Positions 43,011 through 52,626 are shown, counted from the stretch's first letter. The stretch is DNA of 64,000 bases from Scandinavium hiltneri (GCF_024764835.1 NZ_JALIGE010000074.1:372001-436000); one strand, 5' to 3'. Notes: generated by a model not told the origin, from the letters alone. Program-made: numbers and translations.

Positions 43011-44657
43011 ATGGATTCGCAACGCAATCTTCTTATCATCGCTTTGTTGTTCGTGTCTTTCATGATCTGGCAGGCATGGGAGCAGGATAAAAATCCTCAG
43101 CCTCAGCAGCAGATTACGCAGACTACGACCACCGCCGCGGGCAGCGCCGCCGACCAGGGCGTTCCTGCCAGTGGCCAGGGAAAACTGATTACGGTGAAAA
43201 CCGACGTGCTTGAACTCGTTATCAACACCCGTGGTGGTGATGTTGAGCAGGCACTGCTGTTAACTTATCCGAAAACGCAGAATTCTAACGAGCCGTTTAA
43301 GTTACTGGACACCTCATCGGACTTTATCTATCAGGCACAGAGCGGTCTGACCGGTCGTGATGGCCCGGATAACCCTGCTAACGGTGCACGTCCACTGTAC
43401 AACATTGATAAAGATGCGTTTGTTCTGGCTGATGGGCAGAATGAACTGACTATTCCGCTGACTTATACCGATAAAGCCGGCAACACCTTCACCAAAACCT
43501 TCACCCTGAAACGCGGTGGATATGCGGTGAACGTGGGCTACAACGTGAAGAACGCCGGTGAGAAACCACTGGAAGTCTCCACCTTCGGTCAGTTGAAGCA
43601 GTCCATCAATCTGCCACCGGCACTCGATACCAAAGGCGGCGGTCTGTCCACCATGCATACATTCCGTGGCGCGGCTTACTCCACGCCAGACGAGAAGTAT
43701 GAAAAGTATAAGTTCGACAAAATCGCCGATAACGAGAACCTGAACATCAGTTCTAAAGGCGGTTGGGTTGCGATGCTGCAGCAGTACTTTGCTACCGCAT
43801 GGGTACCGAACAACGACGGTTCGAACAACTTCTACACGACTAACCTCGGTAACGGCATTGCTGCTATCGGGTATAAGTCTCAGCCAGTACTGGTTCAGCC
43901 AGGTCAGGCGGCAAACCTTGCCAGCACCCTGTGGGTTGGCCCGGAAATTCAGGACAAAATGGCAGCCGTTGCGCCACACCTGGACTTGACCGTTGACTAT
44001 GGTTGGTTGTGGTTCATTTCTCAGCCGCTGTTCAAGCTGCTGAAATTTATCCACAGCTTCCTCGGTAACTGGGGCTTCTCCATCATCGTTATCACCTTCA
44101 TCGTTCGTGGCATCATGTACCCGCTGACCAAAGCGCAGTACACCTCCATGGCGAAGATGCGTATGCTGCAGCCGAAAATTGCGGCGATGCGTGAGCGTCT
44201 GGGCGATGACAAACAGCGCCAGAGCCAGGAAATGATGGCCCTGTATAAAGCAGAGAAAGTAAACCCACTCGGTGGCTGCTTCCCTCTGGTTATCCAGATG
44301 CCAATCTTCCTTGCGCTGTACTACATGCTGATGGGCTCCGTTGAACTGCGCCACGCACCGTTTGCTCTGTGGATCCATGACTTGTCCGCACAGGACCCGT
44401 ACTACATCCTGCCGATCCTGATGGGCCTGACGATGTTCTTCATCCAGAAGATGTCGCCAACCACCGTGACCGACCCGATGCAGCAGAAGATCATGACCTT
44501 TATGCCGGTCATCTTCACCGTGTTCTTCCTGTGGTTCCCGTCAGGTCTGGTGCTGTACTATATCGTCAGCAACACCGTGACGATTATCCAGCAGCAGCTG
44601 ATTTACCGTGGTCTGGAAAAACGTGGTCTTCATAGCCGCGAAAAGAAAAAATCCTGA
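43011..44657 (+). CDS. yidC: YidC, membrane protein insertase
   Basis: 548 residues, as in E. coli. TM1 (NLLIIALLFVSFMIWQAW), a large periplasmic beta domain (about residues 30-340), then the conserved five-TM Oxa1 core from about residue 350 (GWLWFISQPLFKLLKFIH; IIVITFIVRGIMYPLTKAQYTSMAKM; NPLGGCFPLVIQMPIFLALYYML) and a basic tail. It inserts and folds inner-membrane proteins alone or with SecYEG; among its clients are F0 subunits of the ATP synthase encoded at the right of this window. Confidence 0.99.
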   Translation: MDSQRNLLIIALLFVSFMIWQAWEQDKNPQPQQQITQTTTTAAGSAADQGVPASGQGKLITVKTDVLELVINTRGGDVEQALLLTYPKTQNSNEPFKLLDTSSDFIYQAQSGLTGRDGPDNPANGARPLYNIDKDAFVLADGQNELTIPLTYTDKAGNTFTKTFTLKRGGYAVNVGYNVKNAGEKPLEVSTFGQLKQSINLPPALDTKGGGLSTMHTFRGAAYSTPDEKYEKYKFDKIADNENLNISSKGGWVAMLQQYFATAWVPNNDGSNNFYTTNLGNGIAAIGYKSQPVLVQPGQAANLASTLWVGPEIQDKMAAVAPHLDLTVDYGWLWFISQPLFKLLKFIHSFLGNWGFSIIVITFIVRGIMYPLTKAQYTSMAKMRMLQPKIAAMRERLGDDKQRQSQEMMALYKAEKVNPLGGCFPLVIQMPIFLALYYMLMGSVELRHAPFALWIHDLSAQDPYYILPILMGLTMFFIQKMSPTTVTDPMQQKIMTFMPVIFTVFFLWFPSGLVLYYIVSNTVTIIQQQLIYRGLEKRGLHSREKKKS

Positions 44658-44681
44658 TTCGGTAGGCATTCGCTAAAATGG

Positions 44682-44707
44682 AAGGCGGTCAGATGACCGC
44701 CTTTTTT
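44682..44707 (+). terminator. yidC terminator
   Basis: AAGGCGGTC-AGAT-GACCGCCTT followed by TTTTATT, between yidC and mnmE. Confidence 0.8.
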
Positions 44708-44731
44708 ATTAGGTATAGAAAGAGACTAACC

Positions 44732-46096
44732 ATGAACCATAACGACACGATTGTTGCCCAGGCCACACCGCCAGGACGCGGCGGCGTGGGTATTCTGCGT
44801 ATATCTGGCCTGAAGGCTCGCGACGTTGCACAGGCGGTATTGGGCAAGCTGCCGAAGCCGCGCTACGCCGATTACCTGCCGTTTCACGATGTCGAAGGCG
44901 CGACGCTGGATCAGGGTATCGCCTTATGGTTCCCGGGGCCGAACTCCTTTACCGGGGAAGACGTGCTGGAGCTTCAGGGCCACGGTGGCCCGGTTATCCT
45001 CGACCTGCTGCTAAAACGTATTCTGACGCTGCCCGGTGTGCGCATTGCCAATCCGGGTGAGTTTTCCGAACGCGCATTCCTCAACGATAAGCTCGACCTG
45101 GCACAGGCCGAGGCGATTGCCGACCTGATCGACGCCAGCTCCGAACAAGCGGCACGTTCGGCGATGAACTCGCTGCAGGGGGCGTTCTCGGCGCGCGTGA
45201 ATCATCTGGTGGAAGCGTTGACCCATCTGCGCATTTACGTCGAAGCGGCGATCGATTTCCCGGATGAAGAAATTGATTTCCTCTCCGACGGCAAAATCGA
45301 AGCACAGCTCAACACCGTTATCGGCGATCTCGATGCCGTACGTGCCGAAGCGCGTCAGGGCAGCCTGCTGCGCGAAGGGATGAAAGTGGTCATCGCCGGG
45401 CGTCCAAACGCCGGTAAATCGAGCCTGCTGAACGCACTGGCAGGCCGAGAAGCCGCGATTGTCACCGATATCGCAGGCACCACTCGCGACGTATTACGCG
45501 AACACATTCATATCGACGGGATGCCGCTGCACATTATCGACACCGCCGGGCTGCGCGATGCCAGCGATGAAGTTGAGCGCATTGGTATTGAGCGTGCCTG
45601 GCAGGAAATCGAGCTGGCCGACCGGGTGCTGTTTATGGTCGACAGCACCACCACCAACGCCGTCGATCCGGCAGAAATCTGGCCGGACTTTATCGCCCGT
45701 TTGCCTGCGAACCTACCGATCACCGTGGTGCGTAACAAAGCGGATATCACCGGCGAAGCGATCGGTCTGAGCGAAGTGAACAGCCACTCACTGATTCGCC
45801 TTTCTGCACGTCAGGGAGAGGGTGTGGACGTTCTGCGCAATCATCTCAAGCAGAGCATGGGCTTCGACACCAATATGGAAGGCGGCTTCCTCGCCCGTCG
45901 TCGTCATTTGCAGGCGCTGGAAACGGCAGCTGAACATCTGCAACAGGGTAAAGCCCAACTACTGGGCGCCTGGGCGGGTGAACTGCTGGCCGAAGAACTG
46001 CGTCTTTCGCAGCAGGCGTTGAGCGAAATCACCGGGGAATTTACCTCCGATGACCTCCTGGGCCGTATTTTCTCGAGCTTTTGTATCGGAAAATAA
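44732..46096 (+). CDS. mnmE: MnmE, tRNA U34 modification GTPase
   Basis: 454 residues starting MNHNDTIVAQATPPGRGGVGI. N-terminal folate-binding domain (about residues 1-118), helical domain, inserted G domain with G1 GRPNAGKSS, G2 AGTTRD, G3 DTAG and G4 NKAD, and the C-terminal FCIGK with the functional Cys. With MnmG it makes (carboxymethyl)aminomethyl-uridine at the wobble base of several tRNAs. The start at 44732 matches relatives; an 18-codon open extension overlaps the terminator and is not used. Confidence 0.98.
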   Translation: MNHNDTIVAQATPPGRGGVGILRISGLKARDVAQAVLGKLPKPRYADYLPFHDVEGATLDQGIALWFPGPNSFTGEDVLELQGHGGPVILDLLLKRILTLPGVRIANPGEFSERAFLNDKLDLAQAEAIADLIDASSEQAARSAMNSLQGAFSARVNHLVEALTHLRIYVEAAIDFPDEEIDFLSDGKIEAQLNTVIGDLDAVRAEARQGSLLREGMKVVIAGRPNAGKSSLLNALAGREAAIVTDIAGTTRDVLREHIHIDGMPLHIIDTAGLRDASDEVERIGIERAWQEIELADRVLFMVDSTTTNAVDPAEIWPDFIARLPANLPITVVRNKADITGEAIGLSEVNSHSLIRLSARQGEGVDVLRNHLKQSMGFDTNMEGGFLARRRHLQALETAAEHLQQGKAQLLGAWAGELLAEELRLSQQALSEITGEFTSDDLLGRIFSSFCIGK

Positions 46097-46124
46097 GCGC
46101 CGCCTGGCGAATAATGGCTTAGTC

Positions 46125-46151
46125 AAAACCCACCGCACCCGGTGGGTTTTT
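46125..46151 (+). terminator. mnmE terminator
   Basis: AAACCCACCG-CACC-CGGTGGGTTT plus TTCC, 30 bases after the mnmE stop. Confidence 0.75.
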
Positions 46152-46453
46152 CCATTAATGAAAACACCGTTATCCAAATGGCAACTCGTGTCCCTCCTCA
46201 ACGCCCCGCAAATCCCAAGATAAGCTGGCTAAAATCGATGATTAAGTAACTCTACAGTGACGCGTTTCAATCCGGTTTTCTCAGCGAGATTAGGCCCTAA
46301 TTTTGTGAACTCACAGACTATTGCGCCTAAGGAAATGTAAATATACTGGCCGATGGCTTTTCAGCGCCATTATTCCACATTAAAACCTCATCATCCTGGG
46401 TAATAATAGGGTTATCTTTCCGAACTCATGACCATTAATCACGGAGCGACATA
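46152..46453. other. mnmE-yieE intergenic gap, tna locus absent
   Basis: About 300 bases with no gene or leader peptide. In E. coli this is where tnaCAB, mdtL and yidZ lie. Nothing resembling the TnaC leader or a fragment of tnaA is seen. The stretch just before yieE is AT-rich and must hold its promoter. Confidence 0.6.
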
Positions 46454-47203
46454 ATGGCAACGCACTTCGCAAGAGGGATCCTTACCGACGGGCACCTGCA
46501 CTCAGTGCGGCTTTCTTCGTCCTGTCACAACGCGGCACGACAACTGCCTCAGCATCGTCGGGCTCGTTATTTATCCTCCCGGGCGCTGCTCGCAGAACTG
46601 CTATTTATGCTTTATGGCACCAGCGAACTTCCCGAAATGGTTTTACGTCCCGATGGCAAACCAATGTTTCGCGACAGCAAACAACCGCATTTCTCCATCG
46701 CCTATGCCGGAAATATCGTCGGTGTCGCGCTGACCACCGAAGGCGAATGCGGCCTGGACATGGAGCTGCAGCCTACAACCCGCAGTGTTAACCGCCCCAG
46801 CACACCCGAAAATTATCCTTTCAGCAATAACGAATCGCTGTGGATCAAAAACCAAAACGATCCCAACGAAGCGCGAACGCAGCTGCTGGCCCTGCGCCAG
46901 AGTGTTCTCAAGCTGACCGGTGAAACCCAACACGATTCGCAGCAGTTGCTTCAACTCCTGCCAGGTTCTGGCCGCCTGCGTGCCGCCAAAATGCTACAAA
47001 TAGAAGCCATTTGCGATGCAGAAGACGTGCTGGTGTGGTCAATTGCCGCAACGCCTGCGATTGAACGACTGAAGGTCTGGGAGTTCGACAGCAAAGCCGG
47101 CTGGCGCGGCCTGCCGGATATGCAAATTCGCGCCAGCGAATCCGCGGCCCGCCTGATGCGTTTTACCAGCCTGCCTGCGGAAAAAGCGCTTATACTGAAC
47201 TGA
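46454..47203 (+). CDS. yieE: YieE, 4'-phosphopantetheinyl transferase-like protein
   Basis: 249 residues similar to E. coli YieE throughout. The Sfp/AcpT-type metal-binding motif is GECGLDMELQ at about residues 97-106, but the second usual W-x-x-K-E-A motif is replaced by an altered ESLWIKNQNDPNEARTQLLALRQSVLKLTG region with a VLKLTG match. It would transfer phosphopantetheine to a carrier protein; the target is unknown. It shares its transcript direction with chrR, 30 bases downstream. Confidence 0.88.
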   Translation: MATHFARGILTDGHLHSVRLSSSCHNAARQLPQHRRARYLSSRALLAELLFMLYGTSELPEMVLRPDGKPMFRDSKQPHFSIAYAGNIVGVALTTEGECGLDMELQPTTRSVNRPSTPENYPFSNNESLWIKNQNDPNEARTQLLALRQSVLKLTGETQHDSQQLLQLLPGSGRLRAAKMLQIEAICDAEDVLVWSIAATPAIERLKVWEFDSKAGWRGLPDMQIRASESAARLMRFTSLPAEKALILN

Positions 47204-47233
47204 CTTATCATGATGAAAATTAAAGGAGTAATC

Positions 47234-47800
47234 ATGTCTGATGCGTTGAAAGTGGTGACATTACTGGGAAGCCTGCGCAAACACTCATTTAACGGTATGG
47301 TGGCGCGCACCCTGCCAAACATCGCCCCGGCGGGCATGGCGATTTCCGCCCTGCCGTCGATTGGTGATATTCCGCTGTACGATGCCGACGTTCAGCAAGA
47401 AGAAGGTTTTCCGCAGAGCGTAGAAGCGCTGGCGGCGCAGATTCGTGAGGCTGACGGCGTGGTGATTGTGACGCCAGAGTATAACTACTCCGTGCCTGGC
47501 GGCCTGAAAAATGCCATCGACTGGCTGTCACGTCTGCCAGAACAACCGCTGGCCGGGAAGCCGGTGCTGATCCAGACCAGTTCGATGGGCGCGATTGGCG
47601 GTGCACGTTGCCAGTATCACCTGCGTCAGATTCTGGTATTCCTTGATGCGATGGTAATGAACAAACCGGAGTTTATGGGCGGAGTGATTCAAAACAAAGT
47701 CGACCCGCAAACGGGTGAAGTGATTGATCAGAGCACGCTCGACCATCTGACCGGTCAGTTAACCGCGTTCGGGGATTATATTCAGCGAGTGAAAAAGTAA
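47234..47800 (+). CDS. chrR: ChrR/YieF, NADPH-dependent FMN quinone (chromate) reductase
   Basis: 188 residues. Flavodoxin-like fold with the FMN phosphate loop LLGSLRKHSFNG, VTPEYNYSVPGGLKNAIDWLSR and TSSMGAIGGARCQYHLRQIL, all family signatures. It reduces quinones by two electrons and also chromate, limiting oxidative stress. ATG 47234 is chosen: AGGAG at 47224-47228 and the orthologue's length agree. Confidence 0.95.
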   Translation: MSDALKVVTLLGSLRKHSFNGMVARTLPNIAPAGMAISALPSIGDIPLYDADVQQEEGFPQSVEALAAQIREADGVVIVTPEYNYSVPGGLKNAIDWLSRLPEQPLAGKPVLIQTSSMGAIGGARCQYHLRQILVFLDAMVMNKPEFMGGVIQNKVDPQTGEVIDQSTLDHLTGQLTAFGDYIQRVKK

Positions 47801-47853
47801 ATCAGATGAGTGCAACCTGATGCACTCTCCCACAGGGGCGGGTGCGCAAACTA

Positions 47854-47881
47854 AAAACGGCAACCCTTAGGTTGCCGTTTT
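47854..47881. terminator. Bidirectional terminator, chrR/adeP
   Basis: AAAACGGCAAC-CCTTAG-GTTGCCGTTTT serves the convergent chrR and adeP transcripts. Confidence 0.8.
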
Positions 47882-47903
47882 ACATTTACCTGTTCGCTGT
47901 TTA

Positions 47904-49235
47904 TCAGTCGATAAACACAATCTTCAGGACGAACAGCACCGCAACAGAGATGACGCACGGGCTGAGATCGCGGAAACGACCGGTACCGATTTTCATCACG
48001 CAGTAAGAGATAAAGCCCAGTGCTATCCCTTCGGTAATAGAGAAGCTAAACGGCATCATCACCGCCGTAATAAACGCGGGAACGGCTTCGGTCAGGTCAT
48101 CCCACTTAACGCGGGCGAGGCTGGACGTCATCAGTACGCCGACATAAATCAGCGCACCTGCAGCAGCGTACGGCGGCACCATGCCAGCCAGCGGCGACAG
48201 GAAAATAACCAACAGGAACAGCAGACCGACAACGACTGCCGTCAGACCGGTACGGCCACCAACAGACACGCCTGATGAGGATTCAATGTACGCGGTAACG
48301 GAGGAAGTACCGATAAACGCACCGGCAACTGAAGAAATACTGTCGACGAACAGCGCCTGCTTCATGCGCGGGAATTTACCGTTTTCATCGGTCAGGCCCG
48401 CTTTGTCGGTCACGCCAATCAGGGTGCCGGAGGAGTCAAACAGGTTGACCAGCATGAAGGAGAAAATCACACCAGCCAGGCCGATGTTAAAGGAACCGGC
48501 CAGATCAACATGACCGATAACAGACGTCACATCCGGTGGCGTCGAAACGATACCCGAATAGTGAACATCGCCCAGCGCCCAACCCAACAAGGTAGTCACC
48601 ACGATGGAAACCAGCACCGCCGCATGAATGTTACGGGAAGCCAGAATAGCAATGATGAAGAAGCCGAGAATGCCCAGCAGCACGCTGTGAGACGTCAAGT
48701 GGCCGATAGACACCAGCGTGTCTTTGTTGGCGACAATCACGCCGGCATTTTTCAGGCCCATCATGCCAATGAACAGGCCGATACCACTGGTGATCCCCAC
48801 GCGTAGGCTCATTGGGATATTGGCAATCATCCAGTAGCGCACGCGGAAAATGGTCAGCAACAGCAAACCAATCGCGCCCCAGAAAATCGCGCCCATACCC
48901 ACTTGCCACGTAAGGCCCATCGCGCCGACCACGACAAACGCGAAGAAGGCGTTCAGGCCCATCGCGGGTGCCAGTGCAACCGGCAAGTTAGCAAACAGCC
49001 CCATCAGGATGCTGCCAAGTGCGGCGATAAGACAGGTGGTAACGAAGACCGCACTGGTATCCATGCCCGCGGCACCCAGAATTTGCGGGTTCACAAAAAC
49101 GATGTACACCATCGTCAGGAACGTTGTACAACCGGCAATCACTTCTGTGCGTGCCGTCGTTCCGTGCTCGCGCAGTTTAAACACGCGCTGAAGCAGACCC
49201 TGACCCGACGTCTGGGTGTTTTGTTGTTGGCTCAT
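47904..49235 (-). CDS. adeP: AdeP, high-affinity adenine permease
   Basis: 443 residues of the NCS2/AzgA-like purine permease family with 13-14 membrane segments. Strongly like E. coli YieG/AdeP: MGLNAFFAFVVV, GIGLFIGMMGLKNAGVIV, SGTLIGVTDKAGL, GTSSVTAYIESSSGVSVGGRTGLTAVV. It imports adenine with protons. A PurR-like operator lies about 105 bp upstream. Confidence 0.95.
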   Translation of the reverse strand: MSQQQNTQTSGQGLLQRVFKLREHGTTARTEVIAGCTTFLTMVYIVFVNPQILGAAGMDTSAVFVTTCLIAALGSILMGLFANLPVALAPAMGLNAFFAFVVVGAMGLTWQVGMGAIFWGAIGLLLLTIFRVRYWMIANIPMSLRVGITSGIGLFIGMMGLKNAGVIVANKDTLVSIGHLTSHSVLLGILGFFIIAILASRNIHAAVLVSIVVTTLLGWALGDVHYSGIVSTPPDVTSVIGHVDLAGSFNIGLAGVIFSFMLVNLFDSSGTLIGVTDKAGLTDENGKFPRMKQALFVDSISSVAGAFIGTSSVTAYIESSSGVSVGGRTGLTAVVVGLLFLLVIFLSPLAGMVPPYAAAGALIYVGVLMTSSLARVKWDDLTEAVPAFITAVMMPFSFSITEGIALGFISYCVMKIGTGRFRDLSPCVISVAVLFVLKIVFID

Positions 49236-49338
49236 CTTCTGGTTCCAAACTAAGGAGGGGAAAATTCGTCGCTATCCTATACCAAAATGCGACAATAGGG
49301 AGGTGTACGACACATTTTTTTTCATTGATTTTGCTTAT

Positions 49339-49354
49339 ACGGCAACGATTGCGT
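49339..49354. promoter_or_regulatory. Candidate PurR operator
   Basis: ACGGCAACGATTGCGT matches 13 of 16 positions of the palindrome ACGCAAACGTTTGCGT, including the central CG. It lies in the adeP-yieH divergent region, and purine repression of adeP makes sense. Confidence 0.65.
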
Positions 49355-49404
49355 GGGGCAAATTGTATTACGTAAACGTTAAACTTGTGACAACAGGAAA
49401 CGGC

Positions 49405-50070
49405 ATGTCCAGTATTGAGGCGGTATTTTTCGACTGCGATGGCACGCTCGTCGACAGTGAAGTGATTTGCTCCCGGGCATATGTCCACATGTTCCGGGAA
49501 TTCGGTATCACTCTTGAGCTTGAAACGATTTTTAAGCGTTTTAAAGGCGTGAAGCTGTACGAGATTATCGACACCATCAACGCCGAACACGGTGTGAATC
49601 TGGTGAAAGAGACGCTGGAACCGGTGTATCGTGCCGAAGTTGCACGGCTGTTCGACAGCGAGCTGGAAGTCATAGCTGGCGCGAATGATTTGCTGGACGC
49701 GATGACGGTGCCGATGTGCATCGTCTCCAACGGCCCGGTGAGCAAAATGCAACATTCGCTGGGGAACACGGGTTTGCTGCATCATTTCCCGGACAAACTG
49801 TTCAGCGGGTATGACATTCAGGCCTGGAAGCCCGATCCGGCGTTGATGTACCACGCGGCGAAAGCGATGAATGTAGATCCGGTGAACTGTGTGCTGGTGG
49901 ATGATTCGAGCGCGGGCGCAATGTCCGGCGTGGCGGCGGGGATGGAGGTCTTTTACTTCTGCGCCGATCCGCATAATCAGCCGATCGACCATCCGAAAGT
50001 GACGACCTTTACCTCGCTGGAGGAATTACCGGGGTTGTGGAAAGCGCGGGGTTGGGAGATTACGCGTTAG
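49405..50070 (+). CDS. yieH: YieH, HAD-family phosphatase
   Basis: 221 residues of the beta-phosphoglucomutase-like HAD group. Motif I FFDCDGTLVDSE, motif II CIVSNGPVSKMQ, motif III GYDIQAWKPDP and motif IV VDDSSAGAMSGVAAG are complete, with a helical cap at about residues 15-80. E. coli YieH is reported to act on 6-phosphogluconate and other phosphates. The start at 49405 follows the orthologue, with CAGGAAACGGC before it. Divergent from adeP. Confidence 0.93.
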   Translation: MSSIEAVFFDCDGTLVDSEVICSRAYVHMFREFGITLELETIFKRFKGVKLYEIIDTINAEHGVNLVKETLEPVYRAEVARLFDSELEVIAGANDLLDAMTVPMCIVSNGPVSKMQHSLGNTGLLHHFPDKLFSGYDIQAWKPDPALMYHAAKAMNVDPVNCVLVDDSSAGAMSGVAAGMEVFYFCADPHNQPIDHPKVTTFTSLEELPGLWKARGWEITR

Positions 50071-50072
50071 TT

Positions 50073-50142
50073 TCCCCTCACATCGGCCTTCTCCCCAAAG
50101 GGTTTCCCTCTCCCCCAGTGGGGAGAGGGTTAGGATGAGGGG
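50073..50142. repeat. Dispersed CCCTCTCCC...GGGTGAGGGG intergenic element, copy 2
   Basis: Inverted orientation relative to the 14150-14245 copy: CCCCTCACATCGG, CTTCTCCCCAAAGGG, CCCTCTCCCCCAGTGGGGAGAGGG, then GATGAGGGG. It lies between the convergent ends of yieH and phoU. Confidence 0.6.
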
Positions 50143-50150
50143 TTTAAAAC

Positions 50151-50876
50151 TCACTCTTTCGGATCTTTACCCGCCAGCAGTTTATCCAGCTCGTCGCCAC
50201 CCACGTGACGGAAATCCTGTCCTTTCACGAAATAGAAGATGTATTCGCAAATGTTCTGACAACGGTCGCCGATACGCTCGATTGAACGGGCGCAGAACAG
50301 CGCGGTCAGCACGCTTGGAATGGTGCGGGAGTCTTCCATCATGTAGGTCATCAACTGACGCACAATGCCTTCATACTCCTGATCGACCTTTTTATCTTCG
50401 CGATAGATTCGCACCGCTTCATCCAGGTCCATACGCGCAAACGCATCGAGCACATCATGCAGCATTTGCACGGTATGGCGCCCCAAAGACTCGAGGCTCA
50501 CCAACAGGGGCTGATGCTGCTGCGAGAACTTCTCCAGCGCGGTGCGGCAAATTTTGTCCGCCACATCACCAATACGTTCCAGCTCGGCAATGGTCTTGAT
50601 GATAGCCATCACCAGGCGCAGATCGCTGGCGGTTGGCTGACGTTTGGCGATGATACGCACACAGGCTTCATCGATGGCCACTTCCATCATATTGACCTGT
50701 TTATCACCGTCGATAACGCGTTTGGCCAGCTCCTGATCCTGATTGTGCATCGCGGTGATGGCGTCAGAAAGCTGCTTTTCCACCAGCCCGCCCATGGTCA
50801 TCACCTGAGTGCGGATATGCTCCAGCTCTGCGTTGAACTGGCCGGAAATGTGTTTATTAAGGTTTAGGTTGTCCAT
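50151..50876 (-). CDS. phoU: PhoU, phosphate signalling modulator
   Basis: 241 residues, start MDNLNLNKHISGQFNAELEHIR. Two three-helix PhoU repeats (about residues 20-110 and 120-220) with the metal-site E/D-x-x-x-D patterns (VDKQVNMMEVAIDEACVRII-type segments; ELERIGDVADKICR; RSIERIGDRCQNICEYIFY). It links the Pst transporter to PhoR to shut off the Pho regulon when phosphate is high. Last gene of pstSCAB-phoU. Confidence 0.97.
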   Translation of the reverse strand: MDNLNLNKHISGQFNAELEHIRTQVMTMGGLVEKQLSDAITAMHNQDQELAKRVIDGDKQVNMMEVAIDEACVRIIAKRQPTASDLRLVMAIIKTIAELERIGDVADKICRTALEKFSQQHQPLLVSLESLGRHTVQMLHDVLDAFARMDLDEAVRIYREDKKVDQEYEGIVRQLMTYMMEDSRTIPSVLTALFCARSIERIGDRCQNICEYIFYFVKGQDFRHVGGDELDKLLAGKDPKE

Positions 50877-50913
50877 TGTTCCTCCAATTGCCCCAGAAAT
50901 ATAAAGGGGCAAA

Positions 50914-51687
50914 TCAACCGTAGCGGCCAGTAATGTAGTCTTCAGTTTGTTTCTTCGCAGGCTTGGTAAACAGATCGTCGGTATTGCTGAATTCAATCAG
51001 TTCGCCAAGATACATAAACGCAGTGTGGTCGGAACAACGCGCCGCCTGCTGCATGTTATGGGTCACGATGACCACGGTGTAATCCTGCTTCAGTTCGGTG
51101 ATGAGTTCTTCAATGCGCCCGGTAGAAATCGGGTCCAGCGCTGAACACGGCTCATCAAGCAGCAAAACTTCCGGACGAATCGCGATACCGCGAGCGATGC
51201 ACAGACGCTGCTGCTGACCACCGGAGAGAGAATATCCGCTCTGGTGCAGTTTATCTTTGGTTTCGTTCCACAATGCGGCCTTGGTCAACGCCCACTGCAC
51301 GCGCTCGTCCATATCGGCACGCGATAGCTTTTCAAACAGGCGCACGCCGAAGGCGATGTTGTCATAAATCGACATCGGGAACGGCGTCGGCTTCTGGAAC
51401 ACCATGCCGACTTTGGCGCGCAACAGGGCGATATCCTGGGTATTCGTCAGAATGTTGTCGCCATCCAGTAAAATTTCACCTTCAGCGCGCTGCTCCGGAT
51501 ACAGCTCAAACATTTTGTTGAACGTGCGCAGCAGGGTCGATTTACCACACCCTGACGGGCCGATAAACGCGGTGACCTGGTTCTTGGCAATATCCAGGTT
51601 GATGTTCTTCAGGGCATGGAATTTGCCGTAGTAAAAGTTCAAATCGCGAACAGCAATTTTTCCCGGGGCGGTATTCACCATACTCAT
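50914..51687 (-). CDS. pstB: PstB, phosphate ABC transporter ATPase
   Basis: 257 residues from MSMVNTAPGKIAV. Walker A GPSGCGKST, Q-loop FQKPTPFP, signature LSGGQQQR, Walker B VLLLDEPCSALD, switch His in VIVTHNMQQA. It powers phosphate import through PstAC. The in-frame upstream codons are not in the orthologue. Confidence 0.98.
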   Translation of the reverse strand: MSMVNTAPGKIAVRDLNFYYGKFHALKNINLDIAKNQVTAFIGPSGCGKSTLLRTFNKMFELYPEQRAEGEILLDGDNILTNTQDIALLRAKVGMVFQKPTPFPMSIYDNIAFGVRLFEKLSRADMDERVQWALTKAALWNETKDKLHQSGYSLSGGQQQRLCIARGIAIRPEVLLLDEPCSALDPISTGRIEELITELKQDYTVVIVTHNMQQAARCSDHTAFMYLGELIEFSNTDDLFTKPAKKQTEDYITGRYG

Positions 51688-51747
51688 CTCAATCTCTTCC
51701 TCATCCGGTGCCGCACGGGGCCGCACCGCAAAAATTTAACCGTGTTT

Positions 51748-52626
51748 CTACTTCGCGAAAATGACGCGCGCCAGAATGTTAAGCAACAGTACGCACAGGG
51801 TAATGATCAGCACCCCGGCCCAGGCCAGCTGTTGCCATTCGGCAAACGGGCTCATGGCAAATTTGAATATGGTCACCGGCAGGTTGGCAATTGGCTGCAT
51901 CATGTCGGTGCTCCAGAACTGGTTCGAGAGCGCGGTAAACAGCAGCGGTGCGGTTTCGCCAGCGATACGTGCAATAGCCAGCAGAACGCCGGTCATGATC
52001 CCGGAAATCGACGCTTTCAGCGTGATGGCAGAAATCATTTTCCACTTCGGCGTGCCCAGCGCATACGCCGCTTCACGCAGGCTGTCCGGAACCAGTTTCA
52101 GCATGTTCTCGGTGGTACGAATGACAATTGGCACCTGCAGCAGCGCCAGCGCAATGACGCCCGCCCAACCGGAGAAGTGCTGCATCTTCGCCACAACGAT
52201 GGTGTAGACGAACAGGCCAACAACGATAGACGGCGCGGAAAGCAGAATGTCGTTGATGAAGCGAATCACTTCGGCAAGCCAAGATTTGCGGCCATACTCC
52301 GCCAGCCAAATTCCCGCCATGATACCCAGCGGCGTCCCGACCACGGTCGACCACAGGATAAGCAGGCCGCTACCGGCCAGGGCATTCGCCAGACCACCGC
52401 CCGCCGTGTTCGGCGGCGGCGTCATTTCGGTGAACAGCGCCAGCGACATCCCATCAATCCCACGCGTGACCGTCGAGAACAAGATCCACACCAGCCAGAA
52501 CAGGCCAAACACCATGGTTCCCATCGACAGCGTCAGCGCAATGCGGTTTTTGAATCGACGACGCGCCTGCATTTTGCGGCGAGACTCGATGAGCTCAGGT
52601 GTGGTTTGCATTTCTAACGTCGCCAT
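51748..52626 (-). CDS. pstA: PstA, phosphate ABC transporter permease
   Basis: 292 residues, six membrane helices, the permease EAA-type loop SLREAAYALGTPKWKMI and ARIAGETAPLLFTAL. Start overlaps the pstC stop (TAATG). Confidence 0.97.
   Translation of the reverse strand: MATLEMQTTPELIESRRKMQARRRFKNRIALTLSMGTMVFGLFWLVWILFSTVTRGIDGMSLALFTEMTPPPNTAGGGLANALAGSGLLILWSTVVGTPLGIMAGIWLAEYGRKSWLAEVIRFINDILLSAPSIVVGLFVYTIVVAKMQHFSGWAGVIALALLQVPIVIRTTENMLKLVPDSLREAAYALGTPKWKMISAITLKASISGIMTGVLLAIARIAGETAPLLFTALSNQFWSTDMMQPIANLPVTIFKFAMSPFAEWQQLAWAGVLIITLCVLLLNILARVIFAK

Noticed and set aside
43314..44378. 354-codon minus-strand frame opposite yidC
   Set aside because: Antisense shadow of yidC with no recognisable protein features.
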